A DNA stretch of 64,000 bases from Alteromonas antoniana (GTDB lineage: Bacteria > Pseudomonadota > Gammaproteobacteria > Enterobacterales > Alteromonadaceae): contig NZ_JAESDH010000021.1 of the NCBI RefSeq assembly GCF_019249295.1, positions 1 to 64,000 on the forward strand, given 5' to 3'. Positions 44,932-53,670 of this stretch are shown one piece after another. The notes beneath the pieces were generated by a model. That model was given only the letters and a program-made list of their open reading frames with translations, did no database searches and was not told the DNA's origin. A program made the position numbers and the translations under genes. Within the stretch, counting starts at the first letter, position 1; every line of letters begins with the position of its first letter.

Positions 44932-45633
44932 TAAGCCATCACCGAGTGATTTTGCGTCAGAGCAATGCAGTGATGTTGATAGTGTCGCGGCCACATCCGG
45001 TACCTGAGTTTCCAGCCGACGCAGCCCGTTTGCTTCAAATCCCGAATTCACTTTTGCCAGTGGCCCGATTACGGTTTCGCCCACAAAGCCAATAAGTGCA
45101 TGACATTCCAGATGCTCCCCCCTCACCAGCTTAGTCGCGCCGTAATGGAGCCAGACCCAGAATCTGTCCTCAAACCACTGTAATGATGGAAGCGGGTAGT
45201 GAGCGTCATTCTGATAGTACTGCGAAAGCAGGTTCTCCTTTCGCTCCCACAGCACAACAGGCGTGTCTACTCGTTGAGATACGTCTGGCAGCGATACAAA
45301 TTTCATGTCCACGTGAAGTAACTGAGGAACCGCAAACAGGCAGATTAACAATCTCGGTTCGCCAACATGTTCTCCGGTTAAGTTGGTCAACAGGGTACCG
45401 ATTTGCTCAGCAAAATGCGTTCTCTCCTGCATCACAGCGTCAAAGTGATCAGGATGAATGGCCAGTATGAAGTCGAGATCGCTGTAGTCATCAAGATTAT
45501 CTTCTGCGCCTGAGCCGGAAAGAGACACACCCATGAACCGGGGATCGGCGGCAGCGCGGGCAATGACTGCATTAATGACTTTGCGCTGCTGTTGATTTGC
45601 ACTGGATGGCAGATTTTGAGTTGTTACGCTCAT
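44917..45633 (-). CDS. Nucleotidyltransferase-domain protein, C-terminus altered by the MITE-like element
   Basis: A 238-residue protein with a polymerase-beta-like nucleotidyltransferase motif: GVSLSGSGAEDNLDDYSDLDF (Gly-Ser and the Asp-x-Asp pair near residues 50-53). A helical domain follows (ERKENLLSQYYQND, LQWFEDRFWVWLHYGATKLVRGEHLE) as in aminoglycoside nucleotidyltransferases and their unstudied relatives. No resistance role can be claimed. ATG 45633 has AGGAAG upstream. The last residues LYQSA and the stop codon come from the element's terminal repeat, so the native C-terminus was probably different. Confidence 0.75.
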   Translation of the reverse strand: MSVTTQNLPSSANQQQRKVINAVIARAAADPRFMGVSLSGSGAEDNLDDYSDLDFILAIHPDHFDAVMQERTHFAEQIGTLLTNLTGEHVGEPRLLICLFAVPQLLHVDMKFVSLPDVSQRVDTPVVLWERKENLLSQYYQNDAHYPLPSLQWFEDRFWVWLHYGATKLVRGEHLECHALIGFVGETVIGPLAKVNSGFEANGLRRLETQVPDVAATLSTSLHCSDAKSLGDGLYQSA

Positions 45634-45884
45634 AATACTTCCTGTTTCAGTTATAAAAGGGGGAGTTTGCGTACTCCGTTGCTTTCGTAACAATGTCGGA
45701 ATATACAGATGCTGAAGCTGTATTTCATTGCAAACCGCGACGGGTGCTCAATGCGGTTGTCATCAGATAAACATAAACGACGGGATAGTGTAATAAAAGC
45801 GGGGTTTATAAGTTTTACTTGCCGGTTTGGAATAAACGCATCAGTAAATTACCCGATCGTTTATCAAAGACGATGTCCTTAACG
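45634..45884. other. Intergenic region between divergent-free minus-strand genes, no gene seen
   Basis: It carries the upstream region of the nucleotidyltransferase gene. No reading frame, RNA or repeat was recognised. Confidence 0.35.
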
Positions 45885-45909
45885 AAAAAGCCCTCCGTCG
45901 GAGGGCTTT
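45885..45909 (-). terminator. Intrinsic terminator of the VNGD-repeat lipoprotein gene
   Basis: A perfect 10-bp stem AAAGCCCTCC/GGAGGGCTTT with a 3-base loop and a five-T minus-strand tail lies about 30 bp after the stop codon at 45938. Confidence 0.9.
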
Positions 45910-45937
45910 ACGTAAAGTAACAGGCGACTGCAAAAGC

Positions 45938-46606
45938 TTACTCGTCGCTGTACTGACGCTTTACTTTGCTAAGCAGGGCATCGTTCTCGATATCCAGTTT
46001 CACTTCGCGGTGAAGTATGATCATGCCTTCCACATTAGATGACGCGTCTATACGAAGTGTGGGAACACTGCTTTCCCAGTTCCAGTCGCCGTGTGTATCT
46101 TCGTACACGATATCACCGCCAACCAGCGTATTCTCTTTCAGTGTGATATCACCATTAACGGTTTCCACATTTCCTCGTACGACAGACTCTTTCAGTGAGA
46201 TGTCGCCGTTTACGGTTTCTATGTCGTCGCCTATTTCAGCGAACCTGCCAAGCAGAACGTCACCGTTTACCGTTTCGATATCTTCTGCTACGCGCAGATT
46301 CTCGCCGGCTTCGATATCGCCGTTTACCACTTCTGCTGAACGAATGTTCACATTATCGCCCAGCTCGATACCACCGTTTACCGTCTCCAGATCTTCAGCT
46401 GTGACATTGTTGCCGATATCAATACCGCCATTCACTGTAGACACATCGCTAATCACGCGCCCGTCACGAATATCAAATCCACCCAGAACGCTGCTGAGGT
46501 TGGCGCCGTCATGATCAGCGTTGTCGCCGCCAACATGAATAACGCAGCCAGAAAGTGTCATGCCCGATGCGATAATAGCGCTAAGTAGAAGTGTTTTTTT
46601 AAACAT
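45938..46606 (-). CDS. Lipoprotein with VNGD beta-solenoid repeats (DUF4097/bactofilin-like)
   Basis: A 222-residue lipoprotein (lipobox TLSGC, Cys21). The body holds six repeats of 17-18 residues built around VNGGIDIG, VNGGIELG, VNGDIEAG, VNGDVLLG, VNGDISLK and VNGDITLK. Each is preceded by an acidic E/DxxETVNGD-type turn, giving a short parallel beta-helix. Such repeats occur in DUF4097 and bactofilin-like adhesin or polymerising proteins. The C-terminal tail is charged. The role is unknown; the location should be the outer membrane or periplasm. Confidence 0.78.
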   Translation of the reverse strand: MFKKTLLLSAIIASGMTLSGCVIHVGGDNADHDGANLSSVLGGFDIRDGRVISDVSTVNGGIDIGNNVTAEDLETVNGGIELGDNVNIRSAEVVNGDIEAGENLRVAEDIETVNGDVLLGRFAEIGDDIETVNGDISLKESVVRGNVETVNGDITLKENTLVGGDIVYEDTHGDWNWESSVPTLRIDASSNVEGMIILHREVKLDIENDALLSKVKRQYSDE

Positions 46607-46783
46607 GAGTGTGAACCTGTTTTTATTTATCGTTACCAGCCTTATAGCAGACGTTGTGCCAATAAATAAAGTACTTTTAAATCAAAGGTTTAATGGTTTT
46701 TCAGAAAAGAGTGGAAGCGTGGGAGTTAGCCCATTACACAACATTTTCGTGTAATGGACTATTATCGTCTGATATCTGTACGC

Positions 46784-47140
46784 TTACTGATCCAGCGGCG
46801 TATTGAAATCTTCCGAGAGTTCGAAATCACCTTCGACGTTGGCCACTTTATTGTCTTCAAACGTGATGATCATTTGCTTTTGAAAGTCTTCACCGCGCTT
46901 AGCCATGCCGCGTTTCATGTCGTACACGTAGTACCAGGTGTCATTATCGAATGAATCTTGTACCACCGGGCGGCCCAAAACATAAATAACTTGTTCTTTG
47001 GTCATGCCAATACGCAACTTTTCTACATCGCGCTCATCAAGAAAGTTACCCTGAGGGACATCGATGCGATAAATCCAGTTTGAACAGCCAACAGCGGTGA
47101 ATGTGAACCCGAAAAGGAGAACTAATTGATACAACTTCAT
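46784..47140 (-). CDS. bamE: Outer membrane assembly lipoprotein BamE
   Basis: A 118-residue lipoprotein of the BAM complex that inserts beta-barrel proteins. The lipobox FTAVGC places the acylated Cys at 19. The SmpA/OmlA core is visible: IYRIDVPQGNFLDERDVEKLRIGMTKEQV, VLGRPVVQDSFDNDTWYYVYDMKRG. ATG 47140 gives a proper signal peptide; the longer frame adds seven residues. It lies downstream of recN on the same strand, as in E. coli. Confidence 0.95.
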   Translation of the reverse strand: MKLYQLVLLFGFTFTAVGCSNWIYRIDVPQGNFLDERDVEKLRIGMTKEQVIYVLGRPVVQDSFDNDTWYYVYDMKRGMAKRGEDFQKQMIITFEDNKVANVEGDFELSEDFNTPLDQ

Positions 47141-47284
47141 GCGTGAGTTAATTCCAGTCATTGCTTTTTTATTGGTTGCGTTACCCGTTTTGTTCGGGCT
47201 TTCGTTGTTCTGGAAAGCCCAATAACGCAGTTTTTGCAGCGCGAAGGCATGCTACCTCGACAAGTATGACCAATCAACCGCTTA

Positions 47285-48967
47285 TTAGTTCGATTCTGCG
47301 CTTTTCAGCAATTCCCTGGCATTAGCTAACGCCGTTTCCGTTACTTTATCACCTGCCAGCAAGCGAGCCAGTTCATCTACGCGATCCTGCTGGGTCAGTG
47401 CCAGCATGCGCGTTTCCGTGCTCTCTCCATCAGTCAGTTTGGTAACAAACAGCTGATTATGTGCCTGCGCTGCGACTTGCGGAAGGTGTGTTACACACAT
47501 TACCTGACCGCGTTTACCCAGTTGTCGCAATAAATTCCCCACAATGGAAGCTGTCGGGCCACTGATACCCGTATCAACTTCGTCGAATATCATGGTAGGA
47601 ACAGCATGTTGATCACTGGCGATGACCTGAATTGCCAGCCCAATCCGGGATAATTCACCACCCGATACCACTTTATCCAGTCGATCTTTGGGTTGACCGG
47701 GGTTGGTCGATACGGTCATTTCGATGGCATCCAGGCCTATTCCGGCAGGTTTGCGCGATTCATCGTATTCTATTTCAATCGCCATCTCTGCATGAGGCAT
47801 ATTCATCTTACGAATCTGCCCCTCTATTGCACTCGCCAACGCTAAGGCAGCCTGTTTACGTGACTCAGATAAGGCTTTTGCTGCCTGCAGATAACTGACC
47901 CGGGCATTCTCCACGCCGGCAATCAGATCATCAAGACGGCTTTCCTGCTCGCCAAGTTCGGCAAACTCTGCAGCCAGAGCCTGATGATGAGCGTACAATT
48001 CTTCAGGCGAAATCATGTGCTTACGAGACAGTTCCATGGCTTTACTGAACCGCGCTTCTACCTGCTGTAAGCGTAAGGGATCGATTTCTAAATCGTCGCA
48101 ATAGCTGCGAAGTTCGCCAGAGGCTTCTTCTACCTGAATTGCCGCGTCATTCAGCATCGCTATAATCGGTGTCAGTGTCGCGTCATGCGCCTCTAACTCG
48201 CCCAGGCGCTCAATGCTATTCTGTATTACCGATAGCGCGTTTCCTTCATCACTTTCAAATAAATGGTAAAAACTGGTTTGCGCCTGTTCCAGCAAGTTCT
48301 GACCATTACTCAGACGTTTATGTTCTGTTTCGAGCTCAGCAAACTCACCTTCTTCCAGCGCAAACTCGTTCAGTTCTTCAACCTGATAGCGTAAAAGCTG
48401 AATGCGGTCTTCACGCGCCTGAGCCTGTTGCTGCAACGTAGTAAGCTCAGATTGCAAAGCGCGCCAGTTGCGATATGTGCTCGCTACATCATTCAGTAAG
48501 GGTTTATGACCGGCAAAGCTGTCGAGTAGTTGTCGCTGGTAGTCTTCTTTGAGAAGTTGCAGGTGGGTGTTTTGCCCATGGATGGCTACCAGATACTGCC
48601 CGAAACTTTTCAACTGTTGCAATGACACCGGCGTACCATTAATAAAGGCTTTAGAGCGCCCTTCTTTAGAGATAACACGACGGATGAAACAGCTGTTGTC
48701 ATCCTCGTCATCCAACTCGTTTTCTTCCAGCCAGTGTTTGGCCGCGGCATTATTATCCAGTGAAAAGTGGGCGACGATTTCTGCTTTTGCGGCGTCTTTG
48801 CGTACAGCCCCCGCATCCGCGCGCTCACCCATACACAGGCTGAGGGCGTCGATGGCAATGGACTTACCGGCCCCGGTTTCACCCGTAATCGCCGTAAGCC
48901 CATCTTCTAAATTTACCGCAAGCTGTTTTACTACAGCAAAGTTTTTAATAGAAAGATGCGCTAACAT
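47285..48967 (-). CDS. recN: DNA repair protein RecN
   Basis: A 560-residue SMC-like ATPase that holds broken DNA ends during recombination repair. Walker A is GETGAGKS (29-36). Long coiled coils fill the middle (about 150-370). The signature is VSGGELSRIGLAIQVI and Walker B TMIFDEVDTGISG. A LexA-type SOS box lies about 30-40 bp upstream. It is part of the nadK-recN-bamE neighbourhood, here split from nadK by a gene on the other strand. Confidence 0.97.
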   Translation of the reverse strand: MLAHLSIKNFAVVKQLAVNLEDGLTAITGETGAGKSIAIDALSLCMGERADAGAVRKDAAKAEIVAHFSLDNNAAAKHWLEENELDDEDDNSCFIRRVISKEGRSKAFINGTPVSLQQLKSFGQYLVAIHGQNTHLQLLKEDYQRQLLDSFAGHKPLLNDVASTYRNWRALQSELTTLQQQAQAREDRIQLLRYQVEELNEFALEEGEFAELETEHKRLSNGQNLLEQAQTSFYHLFESDEGNALSVIQNSIERLGELEAHDATLTPIIAMLNDAAIQVEEASGELRSYCDDLEIDPLRLQQVEARFSKAMELSRKHMISPEELYAHHQALAAEFAELGEQESRLDDLIAGVENARVSYLQAAKALSESRKQAALALASAIEGQIRKMNMPHAEMAIEIEYDESRKPAGIGLDAIEMTVSTNPGQPKDRLDKVVSGGELSRIGLAIQVIASDQHAVPTMIFDEVDTGISGPTASIVGNLLRQLGKRGQVMCVTHLPQVAAQAHNQLFVTKLTDGESTETRMLALTQQDRVDELARLLAGDKVTETALANARELLKSAESN

Positions 48968-48991
48968 AAACTCACTCGATGTTTATACAGT

Positions 48992-49011
48992 ACGTGTAAA
49001 TATATACAGTA
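48992..49011 (-). promoter_or_regulatory. LexA (SOS) box upstream of recN
   Basis: The minus strand reads TACTGTATATATTTACACGT, close to the enteric consensus TACTGTATATATATACAGTA; the core CTGT-N8-ACAC has one mismatch. Its place 27-45 bp before the recN start codon fits the known SOS induction of recN. Confidence 0.75.
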
Positions 49012-49029
49012 TTCAGCTGATGTAAAGAG

Positions 49030-49423
49030 CGCTGGAGAGTATTTTAATACGAAGATGGCTGGCAAAAAATGTAACACACTGAAACGTAAGATAATATCTT
49101 TTTGGCGGAAGCCATAGATATTTGTGAGACGTGTTTTTGTTCAGCTCAATGCCACCGGAAAAGCCTAATCGCAGGAAAAGCGAATGTACATGCTTTTTTC
49201 AAGGTGAAGGTCGTCTGGTCCCATATCAAAAAGTACCCATAGAGCGAGGGTTTTATCTTACTTCAAATCGTTTTGTGTCATAGTAGCGTTCATACAGAGC
49301 ATCTGATAAACGGCAATGGAACGATACTTGCTGACACTTACTGAATAACCCCAGGTGTGATCTCACGGGGAAGGCATGCACAAACGCTGTGCCAGCTGGA
49401 AAGTATAAGGAAAAGAAGAAGAA
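49030..49423. other. Intergenic region between recN and the AI-2E family gene, no gene seen
   Basis: It is AT-rich with no supportable reading frame or RNA. It should contain the promoter of the gene at 49424. AAGGAAAAGAAGAAG just before that ATG gives a purine-rich ribosome site. Confidence 0.4.
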
Positions 49424-50611
49424 ATGCAGACAAATAACGATAATCAGGGAGCGTCTTCTGAATCGATAGGAAAGGTCAGGGAAGCCCGACAGACGCGCCT
49501 GCTGAAAATTCTGCTGTTCATGTCTGTTATCTACACACTGTATCTGGCAAAAACCCTGTTTGTACCGCTGGCCTTTTCCGCGTTTATTGCGCTGTTATTG
49601 AGCCCGTTGGTAGCCATTGCGCGTAAATTTTATATTCCGCGCGGCGTGTCAGCGGTGGTGCTTATTGGGGTGCTGGTAACACCATTTACCTTACTGGGGA
49701 TCCAGCTGGTTCAGCCCGCCGAGCGCTGGATGGAGCGTTTGCCCACGTTGTCTGCAGAAGTCACAGAGCATATCGACGAGATCAGCGAGAAGTTTGAAAA
49801 CAAGCAGACTCAAGCCAAAGAAATTGTGAACAAAAAAACAGAAGAAGAGAAAGGCTTTTCGCTGTTTGGCTGGTTCGACGATGAGGAGGAGCAAGAGCCT
49901 GCACCTGAGCCGCCTGCGAAGTCTGACAACGAACAAAGTATGGTCTCCGGAAAAATAAAGCAGGGGAGTCTGGAGGTGTTACTTGAAACACTGGCAGCAG
50001 CACCGTTTCTCATTGCGCAGTTGTTGGGCAGTATCATTCTTATTCTTTTTCTGCTGGTATTCGGGCCCTCCCTGTTTCAGATATTTGTACAGGATTTCCC
50101 GGTAGTAAACGACAAGAAGCGAGCTATTTTGCTGGTGAGCCAGATTCAACGCCGCTTGTCTAACTACATTCTGACTATCAGTATGGTCAACGGGTTATTA
50201 GGCGCGGTCACCGCGACGGTTTTCTTTGTTCTGGGTATTGATGATGCCTTGCTGTGGGGAGCGCTGGTTGGCTTACTGAATTTCGTACCTTACCTTGGAG
50301 GAATGGTTAGTACTACCATTCTGGTGGTAGCAGGCGCTGTCCAGTTTGGTCTGGTATCGATGGCCTTTTTCCCGGCAGCGGTCTTTCTGGCCATCAACAT
50401 TATCGAATCTCAGTTTGTAACGCCTGCGGTGCTGGGAAAACAGTTTCGCTTAAACCCCCTGATTATCATCGTCTGGCTGGGGATCATGGGTTGGTTGTGG
50501 GGCGTAGCGGGCGCGCTGCTTGCCGTGCCAATTCTGGTGTGTGCCAAAATTATTCTGGAACACCTTGGCATTAAGACGCACTGGGTGAAGTTTCTGGAAT
50601 CGTCAGGCTAA
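49424..50611 (+). CDS. AI-2E family transporter with an acidic loop
   Basis: A 395-residue inner-membrane protein of the AI-2E/PerM family. Hydrophobic segments lie near 32-70, 72-95, 185-215, 235-300 and 315-380. Diagnostic motifs are FVPYLGGMVSTTILVVAGAVQFG and IESQFVTPAVLGKQFRLNPLIIIVWLGIMGWLWG. A charged loop (about residues 120-175) contains EEEKGFSLFGWFDDEEEQEP and a Pro-rich run, unlike the paralog at 21349. The solute is unknown. It lies between nadK and recN on the opposite strand, interrupting a usually contiguous group. Confidence 0.9.
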   Translation: MQTNNDNQGASSESIGKVREARQTRLLKILLFMSVIYTLYLAKTLFVPLAFSAFIALLLSPLVAIARKFYIPRGVSAVVLIGVLVTPFTLLGIQLVQPAERWMERLPTLSAEVTEHIDEISEKFENKQTQAKEIVNKKTEEEKGFSLFGWFDDEEEQEPAPEPPAKSDNEQSMVSGKIKQGSLEVLLETLAAAPFLIAQLLGSIILILFLLVFGPSLFQIFVQDFPVVNDKKRAILLVSQIQRRLSNYILTISMVNGLLGAVTATVFFVLGIDDALLWGALVGLLNFVPYLGGMVSTTILVVAGAVQFGLVSMAFFPAAVFLAINIIESQFVTPAVLGKQFRLNPLIIIVWLGIMGWLWGVAGALLAVPILVCAKIILEHLGIKTHWVKFLESSG

Positions 50612-50862
50612 ACCGGTGGCATCGTCAGGAAAATAAGTCTGCCATCGGCGAAAATGATCGCTCAGATTAGATAGCTCACCGACTATCCCCGACAAAGCCT
50701 GGTGGGTGATTTACTGAGATGTCGGGCAAAAACGTTGCTGGGAGTGGCCACTTGCTACTGGGCATTGCCTGTTGCGTTAGGTTTGCCAGGCCGCTCAGCA
50801 TCTTTCCAAAGTAAGAAACGAAGCTCCCTCTCGCATCGGGATTAATAGCCGAAGGCAGCGAA

Positions 50863-51738
50863 CTAATACAGCTTGCTACCCCAGCCCAGCTTGTTTCTGA
50901 GTACCGTAAAATAGTTATAGCCTTTAGGGTGAACCAGGCTTAGCTTGTCGGCACTTTTGTTCACTCTGATCTCGTCACCTGGCAGTACTGGCAACACAAT
51001 GTGACTGTCGCAGCTTACCTGTAAGGAATCGCTGTTCACCTTAGACACTTTCATCGAGACCGAGCTGTCGGCATCCACCACAATAGGGCGGCTACTCAGA
51101 GTATGTGGGAACATAGGCACCAAGGTCAGTGCGTCCAGTTTAGGCATGATGATAGGGCCGCCACCGGAGAGTGAGTAAGCCGTGGATCCGGTAGGTGTGG
51201 CGACAATTAATCCATCTGAGCGCTGACTGAAGACAAAGTGGCCGTCGATGTAAATTTCAAATTCCATCATGTGCGCGACTTTGCCGTGGTGAAGCACCAC
51301 TTCGTTAACGGCAGAGTTATTGCTTTTTAGTTTTTCATGACGAAACACGCCCACTTCCAGCAAAAAGCGCTCTTCAACAATACACTGACCGTCGAAAATT
51401 AAATCCAGTTGCTCGACAATATCGTCAGGATTGATGTCGGTAAGAAACCCCAGGTTACCCCGGTTAACACCCACCACATGAATATCAAAGCGGGCCAGAA
51501 CGCGAGCCGCGCCCAGCATACTGCCGTCGCCACCAACCACTACGGCTAAATCGGCTTTTTTTCCAATACTAACGAGGTCACAGGCGGTGTGAGGGAAACC
51601 TTCGATATCAGTAGAAATTGACTCTTCCACCAATAATTCGCAGCCGCGTTTCAGCAGGTAGTCTGCAAGCAGGTTCAGGCTGTCGTGGGTGCCAGTGTGT
51701 TGTGGCTTACCTATCAAACCAACGGTTGCGTAGGGCAT
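50863..51738 (-). CDS. nadK: NAD kinase
   Basis: A 291-residue enzyme that phosphorylates NAD to NADP, using ATP or polyphosphate. The conserved GGDG lies at 69-72 ([15 protein letters not shown]). [10 protein letters not shown], the NE pair in AVNEVVLH, and the [22 protein letters not shown] block with the C-terminal [16 protein letters not shown] are all present. It lies near recN and bamE as in E. coli. Confidence 0.97.
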   Translation of the reverse strand: MPYATVGLIGKPQHTGTHDSLNLLADYLLKRGCELLVEESISTDIEGFPHTACDLVSIGKKADLAVVVGGDGSMLGAARVLARFDIHVVGVNRGNLGFLTDINPDDIVEQLDLIFDGQCIVEERFLLEVGVFRHEKLKSNNSAVNEVVLHHGKVAHMMEFEIYIDGHFVFSQRSDGLIVATPTGSTAYSLSGGGPIIMPKLDALTLVPMFPHTLSSRPIVVDADSSVSMKVSKVNSDSLQVSCDSHIVLPVLPGDEIRVNKSADKLSLVHPKGYNYFTVLRNKLGWGSKLY

Positions 51739-51806
51739 AAAATGCGAATGTCCTTTCCACAGTAATGGTCAGGACATTAGCACAGTTTTTCTTAATATTA
51801 AAAGCG

Positions 51807-52574
51807 TTAGCGGGCTGTCCAGCCACCATCCAGGATCATTGTCTGACCGGTGATGTTGCGTGCATTTGGACTAATCAGAAATTTCGCGGTATCGGCAAGC
51901 TCTTCCACACTGATGAAACTCTTCTTCGGCATGGGCTCAAGCATGATTTTGTTGACCACATCCTCTTCTGACATGTTGTTTTCCTTTGCCTGAGCAGCAA
52001 TTTGCTTTTCTACCAAAGGTGTTTTGACATACGCAGGGCACAAGGTGTTTATGGTGACGTTACAGTCGCCGGTTTCCAGCGCGATGGTTTTGGCAAAGCC
52101 AAGCAACCCATGTTTTGCAGCCACATACGCTGACTTGTAAGGCGAGGCAATTACCGAGTGAATCGACCCCACGTTCACAATTCGACCAAAGTCACGTTCA
52201 CGCATGCCGGGCAAAAACGCCTGGGTAAGCAGGGCAGGGCCAACCAGCATGATGTTGATTAATTGCTGCCACTTCTCAGGCGGAAAGTCCTCAATTTTGG
52301 AGACATGCTGGATCCCTGCGTTATTTACCAGTACATCCACCGGTGTGTCTTTTAACTCGCTGGCGAGCTCACCCACCCGCGCGGCATCGCATACATTGAC
52401 TTCAATGGCCTGAGCACTGCCGCCCTGATCGTTGATCTGGTCTGCGGCAGATTGCGCGGCATCCAGGTTGATGTCCGCAACAATAATGTGATGACCTTCT
52501 GCGGCCAGCGATTCAGCAATGCCAAGTCCAATGCCGCTGGCACCGCCAGTGATAAAAATGTTTAACGGTTTCAT
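51807..52574 (-). CDS. bdhA: D-3-hydroxybutyrate dehydrogenase
   Basis: A 255-residue short-chain dehydrogenase that oxidises D-3-hydroxybutyrate to acetoacetate with NAD. The cofactor motif is TGGASGIG (9-16), with NNAGIQHVS, the catalytic Tyr/Lys in YVAAKHG, and the family-specific SVIASPYKSAY, CPAYVKTPLVEKQI and GQTMILDGGWTAR, all close to known BdhA sequences. It shares one base with the stop of the depolymerase gene (TAATG), placing it last in the proposed polyhydroxybutyrate operon. Confidence 0.92.
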   Translation of the reverse strand: MKPLNIFITGGASGIGLGIAESLAAEGHHIIVADINLDAAQSAADQINDQGGSAQAIEVNVCDAARVGELASELKDTPVDVLVNNAGIQHVSKIEDFPPEKWQQLINIMLVGPALLTQAFLPGMRERDFGRIVNVGSIHSVIASPYKSAYVAAKHGLLGFAKTIALETGDCNVTINTLCPAYVKTPLVEKQIAAQAKENNMSEEDVVNKIMLEPMPKKSFISVEELADTAKFLISPNARNITGQTMILDGGWTAR

Positions 52575-53644
52575 TATTCGGTTCCTTTACCGGATAGTCC
52601 TTCGATCATAGATTTAACCGCCTGGATCTGTTGCCCGTCGCGGGTGGCGTAGTCTTCTGAAGTGTAGCCCCACCAGTCCCAGCAACCCTGCGGGTTCAGC
52701 GGCATAAACATCGATTTTTTGGTTTGCGGATAGATAACCACCATGCTGTTGTCATCAGCCCAGCGGTTTAGTCCTGTGCCGGTGACATAGGCATCGTTCA
52801 CCGCGTCCGCGTACTGATTACAGCCGTGGAAGCTCACGTGTACCTGACACGCGTTGCCGTTGGTATTTTCACCAGCGCTGGCATTGGCACCATCACTTCC
52901 GGCTTCACAGCTTTTCGGCACATAAACAAAACCCAGTTCACCTAAGGTTTTTGCGTTGTCGCCGGCAAGTTCAGTCTGATTGAACGAATACACGGTTCCA
53001 CTGAGCGTATCATCGGGCACTGTCAGTGAGTCGTATATGAAGTTCAGCATTTCACCGGCAGCATCGTATTCACAGGCACCGATAAACGGGCTTTCAGAGG
53101 TGGTACAGCTTCCGCCGTTGTCCAGGGTAGGAAAGACATGGGCAAAAGGCTTATTGTTGACATAGGTCACCTGAGCCTCAGGCACCAGTGTAGTGTACTG
53201 GGTGTGCAGTAAATCGCTCACGTCACTTATTACGCGGGTATCAGCGGTACCGTGTAGTAGCCACACTTTGCTGTCTTTTAGGTTATCCAGCGACGCAATT
53301 TTGCCTTTTTGCGCCCAGTCTTTCGCTTTGGCATTCAGCGTATCTAAGTTAACCGGAGTTTCCATTTTATTAACGCACTGACTAAGCGCCGTGGTGATAT
53401 CATTCTGTCCGCAATAATAGGGACCGGCCGCAATAATACCTGCGCCTTTTACCCAGTCGCTGTAAGCCATGTGAAATTGATTTGCCATATAGCCGCCTGA
53501 AGAAAGGCCTGACACTGTAATGGTGTCAGTATCCAAGTTTAATGGCGGTACCGGCTGAGTGCTGGCACTTACAACAGTACTCGCGGATAGGGCCAGGGCT
53601 ATACCTGCGGCTGCTTTCGTTACGCAGCGGGTGATCGCGTTCAT
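52574..53644 (-). CDS. Secreted polyhydroxybutyrate depolymerase-like esterase
   Basis: A 356-residue exported hydrolase. The signal peptide is about residues 1-27 (KAAAGIALALSASTVVSA). The lipase box GLSSGG holds Ser49, then YMANQFHMAYSDWVKGAGIIAAGPYYC as in PHB depolymerases of the esterase-PHB family. The oxyanion segment HVSFHGCNQ and C-terminal NPQGCWDWWGY follow. Several Cys residues suggest disulfides outside the cytoplasm. No substrate-binding or linker domain is attached, so it may prefer amorphous polymer or oligomers. ATG 53644 has AGGAA upstream. Confidence 0.85.
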   Translation of the reverse strand: MNAITRCVTKAAAGIALALSASTVVSASTQPVPPLNLDTDTITVSGLSSGGYMANQFHMAYSDWVKGAGIIAAGPYYCGQNDITTALSQCVNKMETPVNLDTLNAKAKDWAQKGKIASLDNLKDSKVWLLHGTADTRVISDVSDLLHTQYTTLVPEAQVTYVNNKPFAHVFPTLDNGGSCTTSESPFIGACEYDAAGEMLNFIYDSLTVPDDTLSGTVYSFNQTELAGDNAKTLGELGFVYVPKSCEAGSDGANASAGENTNGNACQVHVSFHGCNQYADAVNDAYVTGTGLNRWADDNSMVVIYPQTKKSMFMPLNPQGCWDWWGYTSEDYATRDGQQIQAVKSMIEGLSGKGTE

Positions 53645-53670
53645 GATTCGGTTCCTTTTATTCTCTGCTT

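Noticed and set aside
44917..45633. Aminoglycoside-resistance gene
   Set aside because: It has only the general nucleotidyltransferase motif and a helical domain. Sequence does not support a specific resistance class.
47196..47220. Hairpin GGGCTTTC/GAAAGCCC as recN terminator
   Set aside because: No T-run on the minus strand; bamE probably lies on the same transcript.
48975..48990. Second LexA box upstream of recN
   Set aside because: Only one half-site (CTGT) is good. The other half reads CGAG instead of ACAG.
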